This document shows positions 34,190-43,379 of a stretch of DNA of 64,000 bases, in pieces. The position numbers were made by a program, and so were the translations under genes. Positions within the stretch are counted from its first letter, which is position 1; every line of letters begins with the position of its first letter. The stretch covers positions 1-64,000 of the forward strand of contig NZ_BOML01000035.1 of NCBI RefSeq assembly GCF_016862175.1, read 5' to 3'. This stretch comes from Paractinoplanes durhamensis. Its GTDB lineage: Bacteria > Actinomycetota > Actinomycetes > Mycobacteriales > Micromonosporaceae. The notes beneath the pieces are model-generated. The model ran no database searches and was not told where the DNA came from. It saw only the letters and a program-made list of their open reading frames with translations.

Positions 34190-34870
34190 GTGGCCATGCT
34201 CGTACTGCTGCCGGTCTACCGGCCCGGCCCGGAACTGCTCGAACTGCTCGGCGAGCTGCGCCGGGACGACACCACGGTGGTGCTCGTCGACGACGGCAGC
34301 GGCCCCGACGCCGACCTGATCCTGGACTCGGCCACCGAGCTGGGCTGCACCGTGCTGCGCTGCTTCACCAACCGGGGCAAGGGGGCCGCGCTCAAGACCG
34401 GCTTCCGGCACGCGCTCGCCCACTTCCCCGGCCAGGACGTGGTGACCGTGGACGGGGACGGCCAGCACCGGGCCGCGGACGTGCGGGCGGTCGCGGCACG
34501 GCGGCACGGCAATCTGGTGCTCGGGGTGCGACGGTTCGAGCGGATGCCGCTGCGCAGCCGGGTCGGCAACGTCGTCATGCAGCGGCTCTTCCAGGCGGTC
34601 ACCGGGCAGTCGGTTTCGGACACGCAGACCGGGCTCCGGGCGTACCCCGGAACGCTCTTGAAAGATCTTTGCGACGTGCCCGGCGAACGCTTCGAATATG
34701 AGATGAACGTGCTGCTCGCGGTGGCCGGCGCGGGGTGCCGCATCGACGAGGTCCCGATTCCCGCGACCTACCTGGACGGCAACGCCGGCTCCCACTTCGG
34801 AAGCGTCACCGACTCGGTCCGGGTGCTGGGTTCACTGATGCGGCACGCCGCCGGTCAGTTGACCACGTAG
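34190..34870 (+). CDS. Family 2 glycosyltransferase
   Basis: 226 aa, GTG 34190 or ATG 34196. GT-A fold with VVLVDDGSGPDADL, NRGKGAALKTGFRHAL, VVTVDGDGQHRAADV (DXD-like), SDTQTGLRAYPGTLL and RFEYEMNVLLAVAGAG. Resembles polyprenyl-phosphate mannosyl/glucosyl transferases but lacks C-terminal TM helices. Overlaps the convergent subtilase gene by 16 bp. Confidence 0.87.
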   Translation: MAMLVLLPVYRPGPELLELLGELRRDDTTVVLVDDGSGPDADLILDSATELGCTVLRCFTNRGKGAALKTGFRHALAHFPGQDVVTVDGDGQHRAADVRAVAARRHGNLVLGVRRFERMPLRSRVGNVVMQRLFQAVTGQSVSDTQTGLRAYPGTLLKDLCDVPGERFEYEMNVLLAVAGAGCRIDEVPIPATYLDGNAGSHFGSVTDSVRVLGSLMRHAAGQLTT

Positions 34871-36030
34871 AGCAGGCGGTTCGGGGTGCCGGTGCCGGGG
34901 TTGGTCACCACGTTCGGGGTGGCGTTGGTGGTCAGGTAGGACGCGACCTGCGCCGGCGTGTAAGTCGGGTTGGCCTGGAGCACGAGCGCGGCCGCACCGA
35001 CCACGTGCGGGGTGGCCATCGACGTACCGCTGATCGTGTTGGTGGCGGTGGTGCTCGAATACCACGACGACGTGATGTTGACGCCCGGCGCGAGGATGTC
35101 CACGCAGGTGCCGTAGTTGGAGAAGCTCGCGGCCGCGTCGGTGTTCTGGGTGGCGCCGACCGTGATCGCCGACGGCACCCGGGCCGGCGAGTAGTTGCAG
35201 GCGTTGGCCCGGATGCCGAAGATGTTGCCGTTGCCGGCCGCGACGCCATAGGTGACGCCGGACGCGATCGACGAGGCCACCGCGTTGTCGATGGTGGTGC
35301 TGGCGCCGCCGCCGAGGCTCATGTTCGCCACCGCCGGCTTGACCGCGTTGCTGGTCACCCAGTTGATGCCGGCCACGACGCCGGCCGTGGTGCCGCTGCC
35401 CGAGCAGTTCAGCACCCGCACGCCGACCAGGCTCACGCCCTTGGCCACGCCGTAGGTGGAACCGCCGACCGTGCCGGCCACGTGCGTGCCGTGCCCGTTG
35501 CAGTCGGTCGCGTTCGCGTCGTTGTCGACGAAGTCGTACCCGCTGGTGGCCCGGCTCGGGCTGCCGAACTGCGTGTGGGTGGTCAGGATGCCGGTGTCGA
35601 TGATGTAGGCGCGGACGCCGGTGCCGGTGCGCGGGTACGTGTAGGTGGTGCTGAGCGGCAGGGCCCGCTGGTCGATGCGGTCCAGGCCCCAGGTGGCGTT
35701 GCTCTGCGTGTCGGCGACCGTGAAAACTTGGTCCTGCTCGACGTAGGCGACGGCCGGGTCGGCGGCGAGCCGCTTGGCGGCGGCCTCACTCATCTTCGCG
35801 GCGAATCCGTTCAGCGCGGCGGTGTAGCGCTCGGTGACAGCGACACCGGCCGGCACGGCGGCGCCACTCTTGAGCACGACCAGGTAGCTGCCGCGGATGG
35901 CGGTGGCGCTGTCGGCATACCGGATCGAGCCGGTCGGGGCGGCGGCGGCCGGCGCGCCGACCACGGTAACCAGGAGTGCTGCGAACAGGCCGGCGGAGGC
36001 GATCCGCCGAACGGGGACACGTAGGGTCAT
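34855..36030 (-). CDS. Secreted S8 serine protease (proteinase K/aqualysin type)
   Basis: 391 aa; signal peptide to PAAAAPTG. I9 propeptide (YLVVLKSGA, RYTAALNGFAAKMSE, AVAYVEQDQVF) about residues 45-107. Catalytic domain: IIDTGILTTH (Asp near 143), NGHGTHVAGTVGG (His near 179), AAGNGN oxyanion Asn, GTSMATPHVVG (Ser near 336). Cysteines in DCNGHG, NCSGSG, NACNYS and TCVDI fit the disulfides of the proteinase K group. GGGAGGAGCACGAAG precedes the ATG. An extracellular, self-maturing protease. Confidence 0.93.
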   Translation of the reverse strand: MTLRVPVRRIASAGLFAALLVTVVGAPAAAAPTGSIRYADSATAIRGSYLVVLKSGAAVPAGVAVTERYTAALNGFAAKMSEAAAKRLAADPAVAYVEQDQVFTVADTQSNATWGLDRIDQRALPLSTTYTYPRTGTGVRAYIIDTGILTTHTQFGSPSRATSGYDFVDNDANATDCNGHGTHVAGTVGGSTYGVAKGVSLVGVRVLNCSGSGTTAGVVAGINWVTSNAVKPAVANMSLGGGASTTIDNAVASSIASGVTYGVAAGNGNIFGIRANACNYSPARVPSAITVGATQNTDAAASFSNYGTCVDILAPGVNITSSWYSSTTATNTISGTSMATPHVVGAAALVLQANPTYTPAQVASYLTTNATPNVVTNPGTGTPNRLLYVVN

Positions 36031-36131
36031 CTTCGTGCTCCTCCCATAGGCTCAACCGCCCACGCCGCCGGGGAGATCGACGGAGAGCGATCGATTAACG
36101 CCTGATCGTAGCGGCGTAGCCCGCTCTTGAT

Positions 36132-36149
36132 TAGATAACGATCTATCTA
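36132..36149. promoter_or_regulatory. Operator candidate upstream of the amidase gene
   Basis: TAGATA - ACGATC - TATCTA, a perfect 6+6 inverted repeat in a locally AT-rich stretch 20 nt before the amidase ATG, overlapping the expected promoter. Confidence 0.4.
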
Positions 36150-36169
36150 TATCTCGGAAAGGTTCGCCG

Positions 36170-37159
36170 ATGCTGCGCTACCACCCCGAACCGGATGCGC
36201 TGGCCTACACCTTCGGCGGCCGGGAGCCCGCGCTCAGCGTGAAGCCCGGCGAGGCGATCGAGCTCTACACCGAGGACTGCTTCGGCGGCCGGGTGCGCAC
36301 CGTCGACGACCTGCCGTCGCAGGTCTGCGAATTCCCCTACCTCAACCCGGTCACCGGGCCGATCCACGTCGAGGGGGCCGAGCCCGGCGACACCCTCGCC
36401 GTGCACTTCGTGTCGATCACGCCGGCCCGCGACTGGGCGGTGTCGTCGACGTTCCCGCACTTCGGAGCGCTCACCGGCACCCACACCACGGCGACCCTGC
36501 ATCCACCGCTCGACGAGCTGGTCTGGCGCTACGACGTGGATGCCGACGCCGGCATCGTGCGCTATCACGCCCGCCGGGGCGACTTCCGGATGGAGCTTCC
36601 GCTCGACCCCATGCACGGTACGGCGGGGGTGGCGCCCGCCGCATTCGAGAGCCGGATGACGATCGTCCCCGACACGCACGGCGGCAACATGGACACGCCG
36701 GAACTGCGCGCCGGGGTGACCGCGTACTTCGGGGTCAACGTGCCGGGTGCGCTGTTCGCCCTCGGCGACGGGCACTGCCGGCAGGGCGACGGCGAGGTCT
36801 GCGGCACCGGCGTCGAGGCGGCCATGAACACGGTCCTGATCCTCGACCTGATCAAGGGGGTGGCCACCCCGACGCCGCGCTTCGAGAGCGACGACGCACT
36901 GATGTCGGCCGGCTCGGCCCGGCCGCTCGAGGACGCCTACCGGATGAGCCAGCACGACCTGGTCACCTGGACCACCGCGCTGACCGGCCTGGACGTCCTC
37001 GACGCCTACCAGCTGATCAGCCAGGCGGGCGAGGCGCCGGTCGGCAACGTCTGCGACCCGAACTACACGATGCTGGCCAAGGTGGCCAAGCGTTACCTGG
37101 GCGCTCCCAGCGCGTACGGCGGCATCCACGCCCGGCTGCGAGCCGCTGCTGCTGCTTAA
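36170..37159 (+). CDS. Acetamidase/formamidase family protein
   Basis: 329 aa. FmdA/AmdA fold: PGEAIELYTEDCFGG, NPVTGPIHVEGAEPGDTLAVH, PHFGALTGT, PMHGTAGVAP, GNMDTPELRAG, GDGHCRQGDGEVCGTGVEAAM. Hydrolyses short amides to acid and ammonia in a zinc-dependent way. Ribosome site GGAAAGG. A palindrome sits at the promoter. Monocistronic by spacing; the diguanylate cyclase follows after 31 nt. Confidence 0.9.
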   Translation: MLRYHPEPDALAYTFGGREPALSVKPGEAIELYTEDCFGGRVRTVDDLPSQVCEFPYLNPVTGPIHVEGAEPGDTLAVHFVSITPARDWAVSSTFPHFGALTGTHTTATLHPPLDELVWRYDVDADAGIVRYHARRGDFRMELPLDPMHGTAGVAPAAFESRMTIVPDTHGGNMDTPELRAGVTAYFGVNVPGALFALGDGHCRQGDGEVCGTGVEAAMNTVLILDLIKGVATPTPRFESDDALMSAGSARPLEDAYRMSQHDLVTWTTALTGLDVLDAYQLISQAGEAPVGNVCDPNYTMLAKVAKRYLGAPSAYGGIHARLRAAAAA

Positions 37160-37190
37160 TCGCGGCAGGAAGTCGGCCGATAAGCCGAAT

Positions 37191-38606
37191 GTGCCGCTTC
37201 TTCGCCTTTACGCCGCCGTGACGGGCACGCTCGTCGTGAGCTACCTGGCGTGGCCGGCGAGCGCGCGGCCCTGGCTGTTGCTGGTGGTGGCCCTGAGCCC
37301 GATGTTCGCGGTGATCCGCGGCCTCCGGCGGGCACCGGCCGGCACCCGGCTGGCCTGGGGCCTGCTCCTGGGGGCGATCGGCGCCTACAGCCTCGGCAAC
37401 GCCATCTGGGTGTGGCTGATCGAGACCGCCGGACGGTCCACCGCCAACGACAACGTGGCGGTCAGCGGCGCGACAAGCGTCGGCGGGGTGCTGGCGCTCG
37501 CGGCGTCGCTGGCCGTCGTGCGGCAGCGCGGCCGCGGCGACGTCGGCGGGATCATCGACTCGGTGATCGCCGCCGTCGGGCTCACCGGCGTCCTGTGGGA
37601 CGCCGCCCTGTGGCCGGCCCTGACCGCCGCCGGGGTGTCGACCGGCCCGCAGGTCATCAACTACATCAACGTCTTCCTGGCGGCCGGCACGATCGGCGCG
37701 CTGCTGCGGGTCTCGCTCGTCACCGGCCGGCAGATCACCTCGGTGCGGCTGCTCACCGCGGCCGTCGGTTGCGCACTGCTGGAGAACGTGTCCGCGGCCC
37801 TGACCGGCCGATCCGGCACCGACTGGGTCTACGTGTTCTACATGGCCGCCTTCGTGGCGATAGGCTGCGCCGCCCTGCACCCGTCGATGGCCGCGATCAC
37901 CACGCCCGGGCGGGTCCCCGACGACCACCTGAACAACGGCCGGCTGGTCTTCCTCGGCGCCATGCTGGCGATCGGCCCGGTGGTAGGAGGCGGCCGCGTC
38001 ATGTTCGGCCTGCCCACCGACGGCATCCTGCTGGCCCTCTCCTCGGCCGGGATGATCCCGCTGGTCATGGCCAGGATTGCCCGCCTGTCGAACGCCCGGC
38101 GCGAAGCCGAACGCGCCCTGCACCGCCTGGCCACCTCCGACCCGCTGACCGGCCTGCCGAACAGATCCGCCTGCGTGGACCGCATCGACCGAGAGCTGGC
38201 CGCCGGCCCCGACGACCTGGCCGTCCTGTTCTGCGACCTGGACGGCTTCAAACCGGTGAACGACCGCCTGGGCCACGCCGCCGGCGACGCCCTGCTGGTA
38301 GCGGTCGCCGACAACCTGAGCGCCGGTTCCCGCGGCACCGACCTGGTAAGCCGTTTCGGCGGCGACGAGTTCGTGATCATCTGCCGCGGCCCCGGCGCCG
38401 CCGAGGCGATGACCGACCGCATCCGCGCGATGGTGGCGGGAACGTTCGACACCGGCGGCGAACAGGTCCGGATCGGCGTGAGCGTGGGCCTGACCCAGGC
38501 CGTCCCCGGCGACACCACCGACGACATCCTGACCCGGGCCGACCTGGCCATGTACGAGTCGAAGAAGACCAAGACCATCGGCACCCTGAGCCTGACCGCC
38601 GCCTGA
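37191..38606 (+). CDS. Membrane-bound GGDEF diguanylate cyclase
   Basis: 471 aa, GTG start. About eight or nine TM helices in the first 300 residues form the sensory part. The GGDEF domain follows: DPLTGLPNRSAC, FCDLDGFKPVNDRLGH, RFGGDEFVII. The active site is intact, and an RGTD motif sits exactly five residues before GGDEF, i.e. a complete inhibitory I-site. It should make cyclic di-GMP and be product-inhibited. No EAL domain. Confidence 0.9.
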   Translation: MPLLRLYAAVTGTLVVSYLAWPASARPWLLLVVALSPMFAVIRGLRRAPAGTRLAWGLLLGAIGAYSLGNAIWVWLIETAGRSTANDNVAVSGATSVGGVLALAASLAVVRQRGRGDVGGIIDSVIAAVGLTGVLWDAALWPALTAAGVSTGPQVINYINVFLAAGTIGALLRVSLVTGRQITSVRLLTAAVGCALLENVSAALTGRSGTDWVYVFYMAAFVAIGCAALHPSMAAITTPGRVPDDHLNNGRLVFLGAMLAIGPVVGGGRVMFGLPTDGILLALSSAGMIPLVMARIARLSNARREAERALHRLATSDPLTGLPNRSACVDRIDRELAAGPDDLAVLFCDLDGFKPVNDRLGHAAGDALLVAVADNLSAGSRGTDLVSRFGGDEFVIICRGPGAAEAMTDRIRAMVAGTFDTGGEQVRIGVSVGLTQAVPGDTTDDILTRADLAMYESKKTKTIGTLSLTAA

Positions 38607-38677
38607 CCGCCGCCGCCCTGTCCAGGCACGGCAGCGCCCTTCACCTTGGGCAGCACCCCTCCCCCGGGCGGCGCGCC

Positions 38678-39190
38678 CTAGGCCGTCGCTTCCTCGTTCT
38701 CCTCCTCGGCGTCCTCGTCGATCCAGTTGTGCCGGAACCAGGGGATGCCCGCCCAGAAGGTCAGGAAGAACAGTGCCGTCAGGCCGCCCAGCAGCAGGGC
38801 CATCGGGCGGGTCAGCAGGAAGTCGACGATGAAGAAGACGCTGGTGACCATCGCGATGAGCAGGAACGCCAGGCCGCCGGTCAGCATCGCGTGGGCGTAG
38901 CGGACCAGCTCCGGCTTGCGGCCCTGGCGGAACAGCGCCCGGTGGAACGCGACCGGCGAGATGATCATGGCGGTGGAAGCGGCCGCGGCCAGCAGGGCGA
39001 CGATGTAGACGTCCTTCTGGAACGGGGTGGTGCGCGGGAAGCCGTTGCTGAACGGCAGGGTCAGCAGGAACGCGAACAGGATCTGGATGCCGGTCTGGGT
39101 TACCCGCAGCTCCTGGAGCAGATCGGCGAAGTTCCGGTCCCAGCGATGCTTCTCGTCCTCGTACCGGATGCGCTTCTTCTCGGGAGCCAT
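38678..39190 (-). CDS. DUF6328-type small membrane protein
   Basis: 170 aa with four TM segments; N-terminus RIRYEDEKHRWDRNFADLLQ and ELRVTQTGIQILFAFLLTLPF match the DUF6328 pattern. The C-terminal tail is acidic (DEDAEEENEEATA). Function unknown. It directly follows the GAF-phosphatase block on the other side of a 54-bp gap. Confidence 0.78.
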   Translation of the reverse strand: MAPEKKRIRYEDEKHRWDRNFADLLQELRVTQTGIQILFAFLLTLPFSNGFPRTTPFQKDVYIVALLAAAASTAMIISPVAFHRALFRQGRKPELVRYAHAMLTGGLAFLLIAMVTSVFFIVDFLLTRPMALLLGGLTALFFLTFWAGIPWFRHNWIDEDAEEENEEATA

Positions 39191-39244
39191 GGCGTCTCAT
39201 GTTCTCCGGAACCGGGGCTGCCGAAACCGCTGAATTGATCGTCG

Positions 39245-40456
39245 TCACATCAGATCGCGGCAGACCACCAGCAGCGCGACGTCGTCGGTCGGCTCGTCCA
39301 GGCCGACCGTTGTCATGATCGCCGAGCAGAGGTCGTCGGCGGGGGTCGAGCCGACCACCTCGGCCAACAGCTCCATGCCGACGTCGATGAGCTGGCCGCG
39401 CCGCTCGACCAGGCCGTCGGTGTAGAGCACCAGCACGCCCCCGGCCGCCAGCTCGAGGGTGGTGGTGCGGCGCGGCCGGCGGTCGTCACCGATGCCCAGC
39501 GGCGGGTCGGCGGGCAGCGCGACCGTCGCCGCGGGACGACCGGGGACGAACAGCACCGGGGGCGGGTGGCCGGCCGTGGAGATCCGCACGGTGGTGCGGT
39601 CCGGCGAGATCATCGCGTACTGCGCGGTGGTGAGGCTGCCCGCCTCGAAATGCCGGACCTTGCGGTCCAGCAGGGTGAGGGCTTCCGCCGGATCGTCGGT
39701 CACCAGGGCGTACGCCCGCAGTGCGCTGCGGACGCGGCCCATCACCACCGCGGACGCGAGGCCGTGCCCGGAGACGTCGCCGATCACCACGCCCAGCCAG
39801 CCGGAGGGCAGCGTGAACACGTCATACCAGTCGCCGCCGATGCCGAACGCGTGGCCGGGAACGTAGCGGGCGGCCATCCGGACGCCCGGCACCTCGGGCA
39901 GGGTGCCCGGCAGCAGGCTGCGCTGCAGCGCGAGCGCGGTGGCCTGCTCGATTTTCTGTGTACGGATCTGGCCGGCCACGCCGGCGCGGTCGGCAGCCAG
40001 CTCCAGCAGGCGTACGTCGTCGGGGGTGAACCCCCGCGGCTGCAGCGAGCCGACGTGCAGCACCCCGACCACCTCGCCGGCCGCGATGATCGGCACCCCG
40101 AGCAGGGCCCGGATGCCCATCTCGACGAGGACCGGGTTGACCACGTCGGCCGAGGTGAAGTCGGCGAGCATCAGCGGGACGCGCTCCTGCGCCACCCGCC
40201 CGGCGAAACCGCGGCCGATCGGGATGCGGACGCCGCGCCGCACCTCCTCCTCCAGACCGCGGGCCGCGGTCGCCACCAGCTGCTGCGAATGCGGGTCGAC
40301 CAGCAGGATCGCGGCGGTGTCGGCGCCGAGCAGGTCACGGACCCGGTCGAGGAGCTCGTCGAGCAGGTCGGAGGCGTCGAGGCGGGACAGCGTCGCGTCG
40401 GTCAGCGCCTCCAGACGGCGCAACCGCTCGCCGTTGCGGATGCTGTCGACGCCCAT
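39245..40456 (-). CDS. GAF-domain SpoIIE-type serine phosphatase
   Basis: 403 aa from ATG 40456 (GTG 40462 possible). GAF domain about residues 15-165 (LGADTAAILLVD, IPIGRGFAGRVAQE, RALLGVPIIAAGEVVGVLHV). PP2C/SpoIIE domain follows with metal Asp in GIGGDWYDVF and VIGDVSGHGLASAVVMGR, ending DEPTDDVALLVV. Such phosphatases usually dephosphorylate anti-anti-sigma factors to control stress sigma factors; none is adjacent. A topoisomerase IB relic lies immediately upstream on the same strand. Confidence 0.9.
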   Translation of the reverse strand: MGVDSIRNGERLRRLEALTDATLSRLDASDLLDELLDRVRDLLGADTAAILLVDPHSQQLVATAARGLEEEVRRGVRIPIGRGFAGRVAQERVPLMLADFTSADVVNPVLVEMGIRALLGVPIIAAGEVVGVLHVGSLQPRGFTPDDVRLLELAADRAGVAGQIRTQKIEQATALALQRSLLPGTLPEVPGVRMAARYVPGHAFGIGGDWYDVFTLPSGWLGVVIGDVSGHGLASAVVMGRVRSALRAYALVTDDPAEALTLLDRKVRHFEAGSLTTAQYAMISPDRTTVRISTAGHPPPVLFVPGRPAATVALPADPPLGIGDDRRPRRTTTLELAAGGVLVLYTDGLVERRGQLIDVGMELLAEVVGSTPADDLCSAIMTTVGLDEPTDDVALLVVCRDLM

Positions 40457-40469
40457 GCGCACAACTTAC

Positions 40470-40760
40470 TCACGCGACGTCATGATTCGGCTTCCGGAAG
40501 TCCCGTACTTCTTTATCGGTTCCGCGCCGGATCGTCCCGCCGTTCTCACCGTGTTCGATGACCCGCGGATCCACATACGACGCTCGGGCCGCCGCCGGGG
40601 TGTTGCCGAGCACCCCCGCGACCTGATTCATCGCTGCAGGCGGCGGGCTGCGGGCCGGCCTCGACGGGGCCGTGCCACGTACGGAAATCCTTGGCCGACA
40701 TCTGTTCGCCGCCGATCTCCTTCAGGTGGTCGTTCACCACGTCCGCGTGAATCCCCGGCC
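40470..40760 (-). pseudogene. Decayed C-terminus of DNA topoisomerase IB
   Basis: Two fragments in different frames on the minus strand. At 40669-40743: DVVNDHLKEIGGEQMSAKDF then RTWHG. At 40548-40631: VAGVLGNTPAAARASYVDPR then VIEHG, continuing to a TGA at 40470-40472. Both are hallmark segments of bacterial topoisomerase IB (the AKDFRTW motif, and the GNTP...SYxDPR motif with the catalytic Tyr). Only 37 nt separate them, so a large internal piece is gone and the frame is lost. This fills most of the 350-bp gap between the phosphatase and VWA genes. Confidence 0.8.
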
Positions 40761-40813
40761 GGCGCCGGGCCCCGCAGGCGTCCTGAGTTCGGGAGTGTCC
40801 GTGGCGGCCGAAC

Positions 40814-42259
40814 CTACTCGACCACCGTCATGTACTGGCTCACGATGGGCGCGGCGGGCGGTGCCTGCCCCGGCCGGCGCTGCTCGATGATCCGCGGCGG
40901 CGAGACCGGGGGCGGCGGAGTGGCCGGGGGCGGCGGAGTGGCCGGGGGCGGCGGAGTGGCCGGGGGCGGCGGAGCGGTCGGCGGCTCCGGGGCGGCCGGC
41001 GGCAGCGATGCGGCCAGAAGCGGCGGCGAGGCCGGAGGCTCGAGGGCGGCCGGAGGCGGCGGCGAGGCCGGAGCCGGCTTCCGGAACAGCCGGCGGCGGA
41101 ACCACAGCAGCAGCTCGGCCAGGATGACGACCAGGACGAATGCGGCCAGCCAATACCAGAAGCTGCCGCGCTGGGCGGACATGTCGCGGTCGACCGGGCC
41201 GACCGGCATCTCCGACTTCACGCTGAGGTCGAGCTGGTCGGCGAGCACCCCCGCCCACGGCGAGCTCACCTGGCCGGAGAGTTCGAGGCTGTCCTTGCCG
41301 GAAACCGTCCAGAGCGGCCGGCGGCGGCGCGGCCCGGCGTCCCACTGGGCGGTCACCGGCACGATGACCGTCTCGCCCGGGGCCAGCGTGATCGGCCCGG
41401 CCGGGACGCTGAGCGTCACCGCCGGGTTGTCGCCGCTGATGGCGAGCCGCTCCAGGGTCAGCGGCACGTACTTCAGCGTCGACTTGACCTCCACCCGGGT
41501 GACCGACGTGCCGTGGCTGATGCCGCCGGTCAGCGGCCAGTTGACCCGGATCGGCTTGCCGAGATCCCAGGACAGGAGGTTGCGGGCCTTGGTCGCCCGG
41601 GCCACCTCCCGCGGCTGCGCGAGCGCCGCGGTCAGCCCGTAGACCGAGGTCGGCGACATGACGGTGGCCTTCGGCCAGACCTTGGTGAGCATCGGCGCCC
41701 CGGTCACGCCGGCCAGCGGGATGGCGTACGCGTCCACGTGCTGCCGCAGCTTGCGCGTCCGTTCCCGCAGCCCGGCCCAGTTGCCGGCACCGCTGTTCGG
41801 GCTGCCGCTGAGCAGCACCACCGTCGCCAGCCCGGGCGCCTTCGGCCGTTCCAGCGTCGTGATCGCGCTGTCCAGGGCCGCGCCGAGGTCGGCCCGGCCG
41901 CCGGCGGGCCGCTCCGGCAGCGCGTCGACCAGCTTCCCGGGCGATTTCCCGACCCGCTGGGTGAACGGTGCCGGGCTGTCCGCGAACGGGATGAGCGTCA
42001 CCTGGTCGACCGGCGCCATCCGCGCGAAGAAATCGGTCAGGCTCTGCTTGACCCGGTCATACCGGACAGCGTTCATCGAGGCGGACACGTCGATCAGGAC
42101 GACGACGTCCGCCGTCGACCGGTCCACGTCCGTCTGGACCAGGTTGTACAACGCGGTGAGCGATGGCTCGCCGGGATCGGCGACCGCCGGTGGCGCGCCC
42201 CCGAACAGCATCGCTCCGATGATCACCGCGACGGCCCCCGCCCGTCCGATGCAACGCAT
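40814..42259 (-). CDS. Membrane VWA-domain protein with Pro-rich tail
   Basis: 481 aa from ATG 42259 with GAAAGGG upstream. Signal peptide to AVADPGE. VWA domain with MIDAS DVSASM near residue 60, then FADSPAPF and VVLLSGSPNSG. A beta-rich region follows, then one TM helix (FWYWLAAFVLVVILAELLLW) near residue 370 and RRRLFRK. The cytoplasmic tail of about 90 residues is Pro/Ala-rich with four tandem PPPPAT units. It probably senses or binds an external partner through a metal-dependent adhesion site; role unknown. Confidence 0.82.
   Translation of the reverse strand: MRCIGRAGAVAVIIGAMLFGGAPPAVADPGEPSLTALYNLVQTDVDRSTADVVVLIDVSASMNAVRYDRVKQSLTDFFARMAPVDQVTLIPFADSPAPFTQRVGKSPGKLVDALPERPAGGRADLGAALDSAITTLERPKAPGLATVVLLSGSPNSGAGNWAGLRERTRKLRQHVDAYAIPLAGVTGAPMLTKVWPKATVMSPTSVYGLTAALAQPREVARATKARNLLSWDLGKPIRVNWPLTGGISHGTSVTRVEVKSTLKYVPLTLERLAISGDNPAVTLSVPAGPITLAPGETVIVPVTAQWDAGPRRRRPLWTVSGKDSLELSGQVSSPWAGVLADQLDLSVKSEMPVGPVDRDMSAQRGSFWYWLAAFVLVVILAELLLWFRRRLFRKPAPASPPPPAALEPPASPPLLAASLPPAAPEPPTAPPPPATPPPPATPPPPATPPPPVSPPRIIEQRRPGQAPPAAPIVSQYMTVVE
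40903..40974. repeat. Tandem 18-bp repeat in the VWA gene
   Basis: Unit TGGCCGGGGGCGGCGGAG occurs three times exactly (40921-40974) after a fourth, diverged copy. Encodes PPPPAT units of the Pro-rich tail; copy number is likely variable between strains. Confidence 0.85.
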
Positions 42260-42471
42260 CGCGTGCCCTTTCGCTATCGCCCGTCTGAGGGACAGGCGGG
42301 ACAGCGCGGAGCATATCGGCGACCGCAAAACGGGTTGGCCCGCCCGTCGCCCGATGTGCCGGCTTCCCCGCCGGTGCCGATCGTTTCCGCTCAAGATTGC
42401 CGGGTGCGGGATTTCGCTGACGTTAAAAGTTCGAAGGGAAGTTGCCACCAACCATCTGGCCGAGCGGGTCG

Positions 42472-43368
42472 TCAAGGTCGCCGGAAAGCTGAACGCCTGA
42501 CGATGATCTCGGCCACCCGCGCGACCGCGGCGGACTCCTCGCCGGTCCGGGTCGCGATGGCCAGATCGACGGTGGCGGCGTCGCTGAGCGCGACGTAGGC
42601 GACGCCGTCCAGGGCGAGGCTGCGGACCGGCTCGGGCACCAGGGCGACGCCGAGGCCGGCCGCCACGAACACCACCAGGGTGGCGGTCTCGCCGACCTCG
42701 ACGATCTCCGGCGGCTGGAAGCCCGCGGCCGCGCAGGCGGCGAGGACGTGCTCGTGCATCGACGAGCGGTGCCCGGAGAAGTGCATGACGAACGGTTCGC
42801 CGGCGAGCGCGGCCAGATCGATGCGCCACTCCCCGGCGAGCGGGTGCAGGTCGGGCAGAACCGCGATGAGGCGTTCACTTCGCAGTACGCGTACCCGAGC
42901 CCCGGGATTGTGAATGTTGTCCGGCCGCAGCACGACGAGGTCGTAGGTGCCGTCGAGCAGCCCGTCGAGCAGGGCCGGGCTGAGCAGCTCGCCGTGCAGC
43001 TCCAGGCGCACGCCGGGCAGCGTGTCGCGGACCTCGCGGGCGGTCTGCGGCAGCAGGTCGTAGGTGGCCGAGCCGATGAAGCCGACCGACACCCGGCCCG
43101 CCTGCCCCTGCGCGATCAGGGCCATGTCGGCGGTGGCGCGATCGGCCGAACCGAGCATCGCCCGGGCGTGTGCGGCGAAGCGGTGGCCGGCCTCGGTCAG
43201 CTCCACCCGGCGCGTGGTGCGGCTGAACAGCTCGACGCCGAACTCCCGCTCCAGCTGCTTGATCTGCTGGGAGAGCCCCGGCTGGGCGATGTGCAGCCGG
43301 GCCGCCGCCCGCCCGAAGTGCTGCTCCTCGGCGAGCGTCACGAACGCGCGGAGATGGCGCAGTTCCAT
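42472..43368 (-). CDS. LysR-family transcriptional regulator (BenM/CatM-like)
   Basis: 298 aa. MELRHLRAFVTLAEEQHFGR, AAARLHIAQPGLSQQIKQLE and ELTEAGHRF are typical; the effector domain contains GFIGSATYDLLPQ. Resembles regulators of aromatic catabolism (BenM, CatM, CatR). Divergent from a thiolase gene that would fit the last step of beta-ketoadipate degradation. Two inverted repeats lie between them. Confidence 0.88.
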   Translation of the reverse strand: MELRHLRAFVTLAEEQHFGRAAARLHIAQPGLSQQIKQLEREFGVELFSRTTRRVELTEAGHRFAAHARAMLGSADRATADMALIAQGQAGRVSVGFIGSATYDLLPQTAREVRDTLPGVRLELHGELLSPALLDGLLDGTYDLVVLRPDNIHNPGARVRVLRSERLIAVLPDLHPLAGEWRIDLAALAGEPFVMHFSGHRSSMHEHVLAACAAAGFQPPEIVEVGETATLVVFVAAGLGVALVPEPVRSLALDGVAYVALSDAATVDLAIATRTGEESAAVARVAEIIVRRSAFRRP

Positions 43369-43379
43369 AGGCGTACGTT

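Noticed and set aside
42378..42500. Plus-strand frame ending ERVVKVAGKLNA after the VWA gene
   Set aside because: Looked briefly like a protein C-terminus, but it lies antisense to the end of the LysR gene and has no sensible start or upstream domain.
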